Assembly (NCBI GenBank): GCA_030844895.1
Contig: CM061226.1
Coordinates: 45,888,238 to 45,952,237, forward strand
Reading direction: 5' to 3'
Source of the DNA: Ambrosia x helenae
Taxonomy: Eukaryota > Streptophyta > Magnoliopsida > Asterales > Asteraceae
DNA length: 64,000 nucleotides
Shown one piece after another: positions 47,749 to 60,037 of the stretch. The notes beneath the pieces were generated by a model. That model was given only the letters and a program-made list of their open reading frames with translations, was not told where the DNA came from and did no database searches. The translations under genes and the position numbers were made by a program. The number at the start of each line of letters is the position of its first letter. Position 1 is the stretch's first letter.

Positions 47749-50700
47749 AGGTTATAGCGAACTAGCATTTTTGAAAAATCTAGACTATAACCGGTGTCGG
47801 CTCGAAGACAAAGTTTTCAAAACTAAAACACAACAAAATAATTTTTTTAGAAAAGAAAGAAATTTGTACATGGGATGTACAAGGGGAAATTCCGACCGAC
47901 TAGCCATGTGTGTCAATATATGAAGTATTAGAAAATACGGATAAGATGTTTATGTTGCATAAGAATCCGATTTTCTAAGATTAGTTAATACATATACGTA
48001 GTACGGATATCTTGCCAGTAAGGATGTTGTGTCACGCTTCACATTAGTCCGCACTCTTGCATCGATCACCGGTACCAGCAAGTAGGAGGGATGTTGTGGT
48101 CTACGAGGAGCTCACTCGCTTACCTGTAGACGGGATGATCGGAAGGACTAACCTCTATCGCGATAATGGATGTCGCCGTGTTGTTTATGATTTGGAGGCA
48201 AAACTAGACCAGGTCTTTTGTTGTATGGAATCTTTGTTTTAGATCAGAAGCTCGGAACTAGCGGGCAACAAGATTACCTGGCAACGCAAATTATCATTAC
48301 GGGTGCACACGTAATAATAGTTTGGGGTGCACGGTAACCTTGGTGGGCGCTAGGGCCAGGATTGGTGATCGCTCCTTGTCTTGGTTGTTCTTGTTCTTTA
48401 GATTCAGTCTTAGTTTTGATTGGCCAATGGGTTAAATGGGAGGTCTCGTCGATGTTCCTTGATTTCGATCCTAGCAAACCTAATGAGCTTTCTTCGACAT
48501 TACCTTTATGGTACGAGCACGGAAGAGCTCGAACGTCTATTCATATAAGTAATCTGACGCAAACCCTCGCTCTAGATAGGAACGGGAGATGAAAGCTTCC
48601 TTGTGTAGGAATTGAATGCCTCCACCACAAAGTTCTTCGAAAGGAGCGGACGTACAAGAATACACGGCCTACCGAAGCAAGAAATGTCGAGTACGGTGTG
48701 TGGAAGGTTATACCCGGAACCCAGTGAAGACCGAGGGTGCGTCCCTGCTAGACTAGTGCGTTTAGAGAACGGGACCCTGCGTGGATTAGATATGAGACTC
48801 GTGGCCGTGTGCTGCTGTGTTATCATGGTGAATAAGTCATGTTCGATCTAACGCATGCCCAAGTTGTCTTCAAGGGTCGAGTATTTTCTTCTCCTGTAGG
48901 AAGACAGAATCAAAGTTACGGGATTAGGAAGCTTGATCATTGAAAGCCCTCGTCTGAATCGACAGTCATGGACTGATGGTGAAATCAGCATGCCGCATTA
49001 CACATCCGCGAGTCATATGGCTTTGCTAAATTTCAATGATGTCGAAAATTTCGGCCATTAGTCATGACCGCGACATCGTTTGCCAGTGTTAGGATGACGG
49101 CGTGTAGTGGAACAGCAAGCCCCAGTCAGCGTTTGGCGATGGACTCACTCGAAAGTGCATACGATTAACTCATGGGAAGCCACTGCTCGATGTATTGAGT
49201 ATTCAAGTATGGATTAACACCCTTTGCAATAGCGCTGGATCGTATTCCGGAAGATGATTTGTGATGGGCTTAGCATACTGGTACTTATGTCATATTACTT
49301 TCCTAAGGTGCAAAAGACATCGTAAGACTCCTCTATCTACCTCCTGTTTGTTTTTCATGGATTATTGGTAGTCTCTTTTCACTCGGTGAACGCACAAGTG
49401 CATCCGATGCGTGCGCAGTATCTAAATCCGTCATAAATCCTGGGGAGTGGAACCACACTTTGGGAATCGTAATTGTAAGGGTGTTCTGTAATTGTCAAAT
49501 GTCGCAAGACGCTTTTTGCTGACATTAAAATCCCCTCGAAAATCAAATGACGAACTACTGGAAGTGGTCACGTTATTCTGTTAAATTAAACATACCCATG
49601 GGACGACAATTCTATTGCTCTTGTTGCAATAACGTCCGTCACCCTCGTCACGACGACGAGACTAGTTATCTCTGTAGGGTGACAACCGATGCGAAGTGTT
49701 TTCCATCAATCCCTGAGACGTCGCGTCCCCTCATCACGGTAATCTGTGAACTAAGGTTGCAAGATCCATTCGTTATGGACAATGTGACCTGCCTAATCTC
49801 CTGTCGTATTTCGATACTCCTGCTGTGTGACCTATCAGGAAGAAAGTTCACTGGTCTCGCTTAGGTAGCGGAGAGACATTCCAGTTGATGACTATCGGTG
49901 CTAAGGCCAAAATAATATGCAAGAGGACTCTAATGAGAAGGATGACTCGGCTGGGTTGCCAGAGTCGGTATCGTTTTCATTTTATCGAGGTGTCTCGATA
50001 AATCGTGATCCTTCTACCTCTACTTGCTATTTTCGTGGTGACCGCTATCTTTGATATTGGGATAGACGGTGGTTGGTTTCGAGGTCCTATGGATACTAGT
50101 TACCACACATATAATAACTACGACGAGTCTAAGACTTCGGTCGAGCCTGACGTTGTTGCTCCTGTTATCGTTCTATGCCTCAAGCGAGTCCTGTTGATGC
50201 TATTAAGTGTGTAGCACTTGCTGAGTTTGTTGTTGTCGGTGGTTCTGTGGCACTTATCGGGCTTGATGTTGTTGTTTCTATGGCTCTTCTCGAGTTGATG
50301 TTGTTGATGTATTTGAGACTCCTGCAGAAGTGAATGTCGTTAACGAAGACGTCTCTATGAACCATGCCAAGCCGCTATGACCATGTCTGTATCTCTGTTG
50401 AATTCGTTGTTATTAATTCCATTTCTTCGAGGCTTTCATTGGCTCCCTCGTTATCTTTCCTTGGGCTCCTGCCAAGACTAATATTGACGGTGGTTCTCAG
50501 GCTTGGGTTGAGTCTGTCAATGCTGCAGTTGCCATTATTCGAATGACTTATATTGGGCCTACGATCATTCTCCCTAAGAACAATATTGGCCTGATCAGTC
50601 TGCTAAATTATGCGGAACCCATCGTTCCTATTTCGGTTATGATTACGGATACCTTTGTTGACCCAATCGTTCCTACCATTGAGCCTATGGAGGATAGGCT

Positions 50701-53700
50701 TGAGGTCGAAGGCATGAATACAAATCCCACCTCCACAAGTGATCTGAGACGCACGGGGATGCGAGCTCACCATAACGGAGCTTTCTGTTAATGTGGACCG
50801 TGGATTTTCCATATTGAGCGTCATATTGTCGCTTGCATTCATGCTGCTGTGTTACCCCCAGCCATAGTGCATGGTCGCTGTTGCATTATAATTGCTGATT
50901 GCGTATCCATGTGGTTGCGCTACATTGCTGATGATGCATTCCTGTTGTTTACTGCTCCTGTAGTAGTGTAGCCTTGTTGTCGTATTTCTCTGTGTCATAC
51001 GGTTCCTGTTGCGGTGTTGCCTTGTCGTCATGCTTCTCTGTTGACGTGTCACTCCTGTGCGGTGTTCCCTAGTTGATGTGCTTCGTGGATGTGTTGTTGT
51101 CATTGCCGTGTTGTTTCTACCGTCATGTTGCTCAGAGGGCGTATTGCTACAACTGTTGGATTACCTTGATGACGTGACGACTTGCCATTTGCTTAGCTCT
51201 TGGTTCTCTCGGGATGGAGACATCACCTAAACCCCTTGATGCTGCCATTGTTCTGTTTGTTTGATTGTGTAGTGCCAACAGTGATTATGTAAGATTTCGA
51301 GTGTCCAACGGACTTTCTAGAAGTCATACTAAGACACTCTAGTCTGAGTGTTAGCCCATGTATTCCTCTAAGTCTCGTGATTGTTTGGATAATTGACCGA
51401 ATCATGTGTCGACCCTTGATATGCTCACGCATTTCATGAGCGTTACGTCTTCAGAATCTAAGGCATTAGTGACATCGTGTCCAACCTTAACCTGTTACGC
51501 GCAATTTGGTCGACTAGCGATCGGCTATGCAAACCAATGCCGAGAAGAAATCTTGGGATCCACACATGACGAGGCGAGGCTCGTCTTTATGATAAGGGAT
51601 TTCGAATGCGTCTTGGATCCCGAAGGCATCAAGTAAAGGTGAGCAATATTATGACCCATACCTTTGGGACTAGTAAGAGTTGAACGATTCAATTCGTTTA
51701 TTGCTCATCCCAGTGGATTTGCTTGATGTCATACATGACGACGTGTCATACTGATGATTATGGAAATACTATTGTGGACCCACCCATGGGCGTGCATTGG
51801 TGAAGTCCCTGGTATATGATTCAGAGGTTTTATGAACCCTGAATCCAGAAGGGCGTGTAGCATTATCTGCTCTATATGGGTGCTACCCTATCGTTATGAG
51901 ATGATCGATCAGCTCAGCCCTTCGATTTATGTTGTTATTCCTCTGAGGGTTGGTTTATCTTGGTGTCTTTGCGTGGGCTCTTGGAACAATGGAACCATTT
52001 CGACCGTGGGTCAATACTAGTGTTCCCAGCTATCTTTTAGTAGCATTGCTCATGCTAGAGCAAAATCCCTTGTCTTTGGCAGACATGGTTAGAGACACCA
52101 TAGTAATGTGAGCTGCCGGATTAGGGCATATGGTACCTGAATAATCAGGATGAGCTTGAAGGCTTACATATTACGCCCATATGTGTGACTAACTGGGTCG
52201 TTGAGTGGGATGCCTTATGGGAAGGCTCAGGACTATTGCTTGTGGTGCGATCTCAGTCGTTCGTTTGTTGTTTTAAGTAACGACTTTGGCGCATGAAGCT
52301 GTCAAGCCCAAACGTGAAATCTATGTCAAATGCATGCATCTATGACTCGATTTCGCCAATTACCTCAAAAGATTCCGAAAGGATGGAACCTTCGATGAGT
52401 GAGGATTCCGGTTTCAGGACTCCTTTCACTCAAATCTCTATATGAGATCTGATAGTCAATTCGAGGGCGTGTGGCCTGTACTATTCAGAATTGACTTACT
52501 GGTTGCTAATGCTGATGGGACGGTCGGTGCCTGTGAAGCACATATAACAGAACTAGTACTGGATACCCATGTTTTGGGTGAGCTACTGGTGTTCAGTATA
52601 CTTGTCGCCATGAGGGCCAACGTGTTGATATGTCTTAAGAAACCTTATACTCTGTTCATTGTGACAACAACTTATGATGTTTCATATATCTTTTTCCGGT
52701 ATTGACCTATGTGCTGGACGCATCTGGTCATTGGTGTTTGAGTCGACTGGTAATTCTTGAGGATTGTGGAATCGTACGGCTCAGGTGTCGTATATACACT
52801 GCTTACTGTCAGGGAACTGAAGGGTGAAAGCGACGCAAAAACTTTCGACCCCCATCGGTCCCTACTAGACGCCCTAGTACCATTAGCCACAATTGCTCGG
52901 GTGGGAGGTAACGATTCAATACCTAGAGGATTCCACGGAAATAAAGTCCCATCTTGAATATAGTTGTTCGGTCGACAAGAACCTAGTATGTTTATCTTAA
53001 TGGGGAGGTAAATATATGGTAAAGTGAGTCGAGCCGAAGGGTAAACAAAATGGAATACCCGACGAGGTTTCCAAGGGGACTTTTACGTGGTGCGGAAAGA
53101 TCACATGTTTGACATCACCATGGCACCCGAGGTGTCCCAGGGTCAGATGTGACCCAAGTGATGATTGATTGTTGTTTGGAACCCTCTCATTCCTTACTCA
53201 CCTATAGCTTCGAGATGAGGCATATGGATAGCTACCTATACTCTTGGAGAGTCGTGGATAGACATTGGATTGCCGACTTACATTATATCGGATTGTAGTA
53301 GTCACTCTACCTCAAGTTCGACTAACTTTGTACACAAGCATGTGATACTCTATTTGCAATGAGTATGGCTCGTCATTCTCGAACTAATTGAATGTTCTTG
53401 ACGGAACTATTCCGCGTTGACACGATTGATATCCGTGGAACATCGAATTCGTGTGCTTCATCGCCAGAATTTCCTATGAGATAGGAATCATCATCCCAGT
53501 GTTCGGGGTGTACTGCTCGAAGCCCTTCAAGGGCATACGTGTACATCTCCAGTACGTCGAATGACAGACAGAGGTAGACACATAGTCTGGTTTGAGTTAT
53601 TCAAGAGATGGCCAATAAATCTTGTAGGGTAAAGACTGCTTGGATCAGATGCGAACCTATTAAGAAGTCATACAGACAAGGCGAAGGCCTTAAGAACTTC

Positions 53701-54165
53701 GAACTGGTAATAGGCTTTCACTGAGAGTTATGCTCTGAGAAGGTGTCGATAAGCGCTGGAATTGTAACAGGCCAAATTCTTGATACTCCCGTGGCACAGA
53801 GATATCGATCAAAATTGGTCTCGTGACGATTAAGCTCGAATTATCGCAAGAGCTTAGTGGGACTCTTGATGAATCCCACAAGTCTGGCCTGAGGAAGTTT
53901 TGTCAATTCCTCGACCGACGGAAGTCCGGTTGACGTTAAGCTCTACTATTTCGGGAAACCGATAGATGTGTCAAAGTGGGATGCCCAAGAGCTTAGTCGT
54001 AGTTGGACTATGATATTATGTTTGTTAGAGCACTAAGCGTGAACCTAGCATGAACCTGGGTTCACTAGGAAAGAGGAATATCTCGTGAAGCGCAAACACT
54101 CCGCCCTGTTCAAGGATACTATTATGGATAACTTGAATTGAATTCCGGGACGGAATTCTCTTAAC
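47749..54165 (+). other. Gypsy interior without coding capacity
   Basis: About 6.4 kb with higher GC than the surroundings and no frame over about 110 codons. Weak traces of a former gag-pol are: FYCSCCNNVRHPRHD near 49608, like a zinc knuckle without its last Cys; LPTYIISDCSSHSTSS near 53272, like the Gypsy integrase core; and the WEREE-like 3' end near 54080. No RT motif (FxDD) was found. 50150-51120 has repeated GTTGTTG/CTGTTG words. A diverged copy of the LTR hairpin unit lies at 52970-53040. Confidence 0.6.
52965..53045 (+). repeat. Diverged LTR hairpin unit inside the Gypsy interior
   Basis: GGTCGACAAGAACCTAG, a stem-loop region (TATGTTTATC, loop TTAATGGG, GGTAAATATA) and AAAGTGAGTCGAGCC follow the LTR unit order. 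Several stem differences would still pair as G:U in RNA. Confidence 0.65.
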
Positions 54166-54175
54166 GGGGGGAGAA
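54166..54175 (+). other. Polypurine tract of the Gypsy element
   Basis: GGGGGGAGAA abuts the 3' LTR start (54176). Confidence 0.9.
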
Positions 54176-57100
54176 TGTAACATCCGGCAAAAATCGATAT
54201 GTTTCCGTACGTAATTAGTATATGTAATTAACGGTTTAAGTGCATGTTTAAATTAATTGGATTAATTTAACTGATGCCGTAGAGAATAGCAAATTCCCCA
54301 TAAGATGCATAGGAATGCACACGTTTAATGATGAAGCATGATAGGATCATGTGCGAATAAATTTGTCCGGTACGGACGTTGGTGATTACCCGATAAAAAT
54401 TAAATAAACGAAAAGGATCCCGGACACCCAGGATATAAAATAAAGGGTATTTTCACAAAATATAATGTGTTTTTGGAACTCCAAAGCCATAAGTGAAAAC
54501 TTTCCATACAAGTCTCCCGGTAACGAATAAAGTGCGCGTACCGCACCCGGTACACGTATAACTTATAGTTTCACCCAACGAAAGCCTAACTAATCAACCA
54601 ACACGTAAACTAGGCTATGTTTAAGGGTTATTAGAGGCTATTATAATGTCCGAATAACACGTAATTAAAATCCGATTAATACCCGAATGAAACCCGAACG
54701 CTAAGTGTGAAGTATAACTTATTATTTAGCAAATGTTTTATGTTATGGACCCCACTAAACCCACCCCAAAACCGGCCCCATCCCCTTGTCACTCCATAAT
54801 CTTTCTTTTGTACCCAACAATCTAAGAAAAATCCATGAAAGATAATGGAAAGCATGGATGGATTTGATGATCATATTATAAGAGATTAGAGGTACTTGTA
54901 AGATTACAAAATCTTTCAATTCTTGTGATAAGAATCGGCCAACACACACACTAATATATCCACCAAGATCATTCAAGTACCCCATATCCATGTTTTAAGG
55001 GATTTAGAATCCAAGTAAGATCATGTGTGATCTTGGGAAGATCATGAGATATCTTGTGTGATATTATATGGTACTTATAAGATCTATAAAATCCATCAAT
55101 TTCTTATAAGAATCGGCCAACACCACTTCTCCATATCTCCTAAGATTTCTTTTGCACAATTAAATCTAAGGAAGATCTAAAGCTAGATCTTATATATCTA
55201 GGAAGATCTTGGATATATTATAAAAGAGTATGATATACAACACATGATAAAACATCAAAGAAAAACTCTTTTTCTTCTTCTTGTGTGCCGTGAACATACA
55301 ACCCCCACACACACCCATTTTTAAGTTCTTATCACTCCAAAATCATCCATAAACATCTATTTTCCAAACCCCAATTGTGTGTTTCAAGCTTGGAGCTTAA
55401 CCACATAGGAAGAACACACTAAACCCCATCAAAATCAAGTGTTTTTATCTTCCCTAGCCTTGTGCTAGTTGTAAGTGTTCTTGATCTCATTCTTGTTCTT
55501 TAAAGTTTATGTTTTGTTATCTAGAAAGCAAGTTGTACATGGGTTAACTTGATGGAATTTTACATGATAAAACATATGCTTTTCAAGACTAAAATGGTGA
55601 TAAAATGTATATGGGGGCCAAAATTTTGGTGATGGTTATGTATTGTTTTTGTAGTTTTCAAAAGTTCACATAAATTTGAATGAAATGATGATTTAAGTAT
55701 AGTTTGTGAAGATAACTTGAAAATACTTAAAAGTGGTTTAAATCATCATAAAATGATCCATTAAAGTCTACTAGTTTAGTAGAAAATTGTTATTCTTGGA
55801 AGAAAGAATGGAAAGTTTGGTATCAAATGTGTACATAGTAATTTTCCAATGTAGATTTGGTAAATACTAGTAATTATACACATGTATTTTGTATAAAAGT
55901 GTATTTTTATAAAATAGAGTTTTATAAAAATATGAACTTTTATAACATATGGATATGTATAAAAACAAGGGTTTTTATAAAAATGTTAGATAAAATAAAA
56001 GCTTGGTGGAAACATATATAAAAATGAACACTTTTATATAAATGGGAATATAACAGTGTTGGAGCATTTTTATTCATAAGTTACCAAGTCTTGTGTTAAA
56101 AACACAAAGGTATTTATAAAACTTCAAAGTAATATGTGTAGGAAATTAAAGAGGTGAATAACATTCCTAGAATACACATATTGGAAAACTTGGGAAAAAT
56201 TAACTATATAAGTTAAGTAATCGGATTTGGACGTGTTAACGAACTAAGACGTAAAAGCAGACAAACGAGAAAAATATCATTACGTCAAGATGAGTAAAAA
56301 TATATTTTAAGGAGTTAAAATATATAACTTGGGTGAAAAATTACATAACACTTTCCTAAGTGTTGGACAAATATTCGTGGGAGAAAACATAACGTAAATA
56401 ATCTAACGATTAAAAACGTTAAACGAACGTATGGACTTAACGATGAAAGTACATGCATGTATATATATATATATGTTCGGCTCGACGAAATTCTAGTATA
56501 TCTACTTAGTGGGAAAATAGATATACGGGAAGGAAAACCGAGACGAGTAAATAATATACATATATATGTGTATACCGAACCGACGAAATCCTAGTATATT
56601 TACTTAATGGGAAAGTAAATATACGGTATGGTGAGTCGAGTCGGGCGTTAAGAATATACTATCGAACGACAAGACCCTAGTATATTTACTTAATGGGAAA
56701 GTAAATATACGGTATGGTGAGTCGAGTCAAGCGTAGAAAACGTATTATCGAACGACAAGACCTTAGTATATTTATTTGAATGGGAAAATAAATATACGGT
56801 ATAGTGAGTCGTGTCGAGCGTTAAAAATATTATATCGAACGATGCGATCTTAAGTATAATTATTTAATGGGAAAATAATTATACGTTAAGTGAAGTCGAG
56901 TCGAGGATAATATTATACAAGTTAAAGAAATATTAACGCGAATATATATAACTTGTAACAAGGGTAATCCATCACCAACGGACCTAGGACATATGTTTAA
57001 TTAAACGGGGAATTATATCTAAATGGTGGTGTTGGGAGTTGGGTGTACAACTTGCCGGAAAAGCACACGCTATAGACTTAGTGACTTACACGCACTAGGA

Positions 57101-58272
57101 CGTTCGTAGGTGCTTGACCACGGACTTGCTATTCTCTGCTATTTGAGTGTACGCTGTACATCAGGTGAGTTTCACGGCCCCTTTTTACTGTTTTCGTTTG
57201 GGGGAAAGATATGTTTTGTCAAATGTTTTACATGACAAATGTTTTCAAGAGTTAAAAACGTGATAAGTGGTATGATGAGTACTTGAGTTTGTGTTCGCCA
57301 CTCGGGGTTGAGTCCTCGCTACTGTAACCATTAATTCAGGGGCATGAAACCGAAGGAATATTTGGATAGTACTATTGGTGCCTGACGAGGCCCACCTCTG
57401 GTTGATAGCGTCAACCCGGTAAAGACAAGAGGTGCACATATTCTAAACTAAGTTGTTATTTGCCGAGAAACAACTTGTGATTGCGGGGCATATTTATTAG
57501 TCTTGGTTTGGTTATGGGCTCAGGGGATTGCTCGTCATCATTGTTTGTAGGAGCTAGCTACTCCTTACAACGGCCACAAGTTGTGCAGGTTTCGCACATG
57601 TTGTAAACACGAAATATCGATCGACAAGATCCTAGTATAATTATTTAAATGGGAAAATAATTATACGGTAAAGTGAGTCGAGTCGATGGTTGTGAAAATG
57701 TTGTCATGAAACTAAATATCGATCGACAAGATCCTAGTATAATTACTTAATGGGAAAATAATTATACGGTAAAGTGAGTCGAGTCGATGTTTGTGAAAAT
57801 GTTGTCATGAAACTAAATATCGATCGACAAGATCCTAGTATAATTATTTAATGGGAAAATAATTATACGGTAAAGTGAGTCGAGTCGATGGTTGTGAAAA
57901 TGTTGTTGTTATGAAACTAAAACCTGTGAACTCACCAATATTTTATATATTGACGTCTTTTTAAACATATCTTTCAGGTAACTAAGTGCTGAATAGATAT
58001 GGGGCTAGTGCGGTGGAATTCGGGATGTCGGATACTGGTCGGGGTTTCATCTATGGTTACCAATGGGTTGGAACATAAACGGAAATACCCCCACATTGAA
58101 ACTTAATGTTCATTGTTTTATGTAACGCTTTGTGCAACATTGTAACGAGATACTCGTTTTCGACATCCAAATAAATTAATCTTTTCTAATTAAATATAGT
58201 TTGTGTTAATCTTGACTTTGATATGCTTTCGAGCGTTGCGCCACGTGTTTCCGCCATTGGCGTGGTGTGACA
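54176..58272 (+). repeat. 3' LTR of the Gypsy element
   Basis: A near-identical copy of 43638-47730. Differences seen include G/A at 44189 against 54744, TA-run length near 56460, and several in the hairpin arrays (56480-56905 and 57610-57905). At unit five this copy has TATAATTA where the 5' LTR has TATAACTA, restoring a perfect stem. Confidence 0.95.
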
Positions 58273-58277
58273 CCACC

Positions 58278-58922
58278 ACATCCCTATTCTCAACAACCGC
58301 ACCCACATACGCAACGTCCACCAAAAACGCTCTCAAATCCTCACTATCCCTTATAACCGGATGCGCAGCCAGCTTCTTAAAATACTTCTCCAACGCCACC
58401 CTCATGTTCTCAACAAACTCATGCTTCTGCATCACCTGTCTCTCCACCACACCCTTATCCGGCCTCGTCCGTATAAAACACCCTCTATATACCTCCAACA
58501 ACCGATCCGATAACCTCACTACATCCTTAAACCGTCTCCTGACACTAAACTTCGTCCCGTTATACCCCGCCCGGAAGGTTCGTCCATGTTGTAATCAAAT
58601 AAGTCAAGTAATTCTTCCCACCCGAAAGACCCAAAACACCCGGTTCACCTAAATCATATTTCTTCCGTGGATCCCTAATTGAAATTTTTAAATAATATTC
58701 ACTTACAAAGGGTGCTGGCGTGGAAACATCATCAAATTTGTTTGATATATTAATTTGACCGGCATCGAACGATTTGAAAACAGCTTCAGCGTATGAGGGA
58801 GGATCGATGAGGGAATTGATTTGAGCGAACTGTTGAATGTGGTTGGAATTGGAAGAATTACTGTTTGTGAAGTTGTCGTGCAATTGGGGCTGTTGGAAGC
58901 CCTCATTGGCTATGGTCATCAT
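58278..58922 (-). pseudogene. SNX2-like sorting nexin fragment, N-terminal and PX-domain part
   Basis: Plant sorting nexin 2 proteins are retromer-associated PX-BAR proteins on endosomes. The minus strand starts at ATG 58922 (MMTIANEGFQQ). It has the N-terminal SYAEAVFKSFD, then the PX domain start (YYLKISIRDPRKKYDLG, YLTYLITTWTNLP). A frameshift near 58560 is followed by FSVRRRFKDVVRLSDRLLE, YRGCFIRTRPDKGVVERQVM and LEKYFKKLAAHPVIRDS. After LRAFL the sequence departs from the family, as if the linker were deleted or scrambled, and the Gypsy then interrupts it. A poly-T tract and GCAG just upstream of the ATG look like a retained splice acceptor, so the source was genomic DNA. It is a captured, non-functional copy. 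Confidence 0.85.
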
Positions 58923-58940
58923 TGATTTGGTGGCGCCTGC

Positions 58941-58988
58941 TGCAAAAAAAAAAAAGAAGAAGAAGAAGAAGAAGAAGAAGAAGAAGAA
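58941..58988 (+). repeat. Poly-A/(GAA)n tract
   Basis: A12 followed by about 12 GAA units. On the minus strand it is a (TTC)n-T12-GCAG splice-acceptor-like run before the SNX2 fragment. Confidence 0.85.
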
Positions 58989-59168
58989 TAGGGGGTTGGA
59001 AAGCTAGGGATTTTTTAGAGAGAGCAGCGAGAGAGGTGATGGTTTTAGTCTGATGAGTTTTTTTTTAATAACATATATACCACTTGCCACATGGGATGAC
59101 ACATGGCACACTCAAGGGGGAGAATGCCTCCTTGAGTGCCATGTCATCAAAATTGCTTTGGTTTATTA

Positions 59169-59219
59169 TAGATAGGTAGATAGGTAGATAGGTAGATAGG
59201 TAGATAGGTAGATAGATAG
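59169..59219 (+). repeat. (GATAGGTA)n microsatellite at the Helitron E 5' end
   Basis: Five to six 8-bp units, then GATAGATAG. Helitron F has a shorter TCTA-type run at the same terminal position. Confidence 0.85.
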
Positions 59220-60012
59220 TTTAAGGTTAGGCGTTAACATTGAAGATATATTGTTAATTGTTTTAGGTTAGGTGCTACCCGAAGTTTTTCTGCATGTAAC
59301 TGTAAAGAGCATCATCTATTATATAATTGAAAGCAATAAATCCTACATGACATTTAAAAAGGACATCCTCCCTCTTGATTGTACCATGTGACATTAATTG
59401 ATTTTAGAAAAAAAAATTAAAAAAATGGATTTTTCTTTCTCATGTTTACTCCCATAATTTTTAAACATTAATATATTTTATATGCGAGTTTTTTAAAAGA
59501 AAAAAATTACACCAAATTAACGAGCGTTTTATTATCTTTCCAACGAGTACCATAGTGCTATATAAATAACGGAGAAAAAAGCAACTATTGTTTTATGGGG
59601 TTTTGTTCATACAGGAAAAAAACACAAAGTGTTTAGGTAATTCATTAATCATGTATATGCAAGTCACTAATTATGTTCAAATCAGTAAATATGAATTCTA
59701 TTTTCAACATGTGTTAGCATTTGAGTTGTACATTGTTTTAGGTTATGTATTAATATTAGAGTTATACATTGTTTAAAGTTAGACGTTAACATTAGAGATA
59801 CATTGTTAATTGTTTTAGGTTAGGTGCTACCCGAAGCTTTCCTGCATGTAATTGTAAAGCGCATCATTCTATTTCATATGTAAAATTGATATGTCATATT
59901 AGATTTAACAACCCCGGGACGTTCCCGGGGTATAATCTAGTTCTATTTATATATAAAATTGATATGTCATATTAGATTTCTCAACCCAGGACGTTCCCGG
60001 GGTATAATCTAG
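59217..60012 (+). mobile_element. Helitron D (3' part), interrupted by Helitron C
   Basis: 59223-59314 plus 59941-60012 together match, in order, the 3' part of Helitron C (59781-59940). The 3' end has a hairpin with one mismatch (CCCAGGA-cgt-TCCCGGG), then TATAATCTAG (60003-60012) and T... No 5' end for D was found; it may be lost at the Helitron E junction. Confidence 0.65.
59315..59940 (+). mobile_element. Helitron C (626 bp), nested in Helitron D
   Basis: The 5' end TCTATTATATAATTG (59315) is preceded by A. The 3' end TATAATCTAG (59931-59940) is followed by T. The perfect hairpin is CCCCGGGA-cgt-TCCCGGGG (59912-59930). Joining the flanks (…GCATCA + TTCTATTT…) recreates the uninterrupted sequence present inside C itself (GCATCATTCTATTT near 59860), so both ends are exact. 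No Rep-helicase is encoded; the frame at 59588-59776 has no known motif. Confidence 0.8.
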
Positions 60013-60037
60013 TAAATAAAATAAAGTAAAAAACAAA

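Larger units (their letters stand above)
43638..58272 (+). mobile_element. Gypsy LTR retrotransposon, Tekay/Del-like, non-autonomous (LARD-like), 14.6 kb
   Basis: LTRs of about 4.1 kb (43638-47730 and 54176-58272) start TGTAACATCCGGC and end GTGTGACA. The PBS TGGTATCAGAGCCA is at 47735 and the PPT GGGGGGAGAA at 54166-54175. The target duplication is CCACC (43633-43637 and 58273-58277). About 15 differences between the LTRs by eye imply a very recent insertion. The last 100 bases of the interior (WEREE-like segment, then TTCCGGGACGGAATTCTCTTAACGG) match the 3' end of Tekay-type chromoviruses. There is no long reading frame inside. It must have been moved by proteins of a relative. Confidence 0.9.
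41707..59216 (-). mobile_element. Helitron E (minus strand, about 2.9 kb) carrying an SNX2 gene fragment, split by a Gypsy element
   Basis: The minus-strand 3' end is CTAG (41710-41707), with A at 41706 on the plus strand and a weakened hairpin (TCCGGGACG...). The minus-strand 5' end lies at about 59212-59216 in a TCTATCTACC repeat. It is followed by TGATGACATGGCACTCAAGGAGG, close to Helitron F's start. Removing the Gypsy (43638-58277) leaves about 2870 bp. Body sequence at 42200-42310 matches Helitron C at 59420-59580 in inverse orientation, supporting one family. The SNX2 piece has the same orientation as the Helitron. Confidence 0.6.

Noticed and set aside
50005..52957. Several 60-90-codon frames in the Gypsy interior
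   Set aside because: None shows RT, RNase H or Gag motifs, and frames change too often to be coding.
58203..58652. 149-codon plus-strand frame
   Set aside because: Antisense to the SNX2 PX-domain fragment, which explains it fully.
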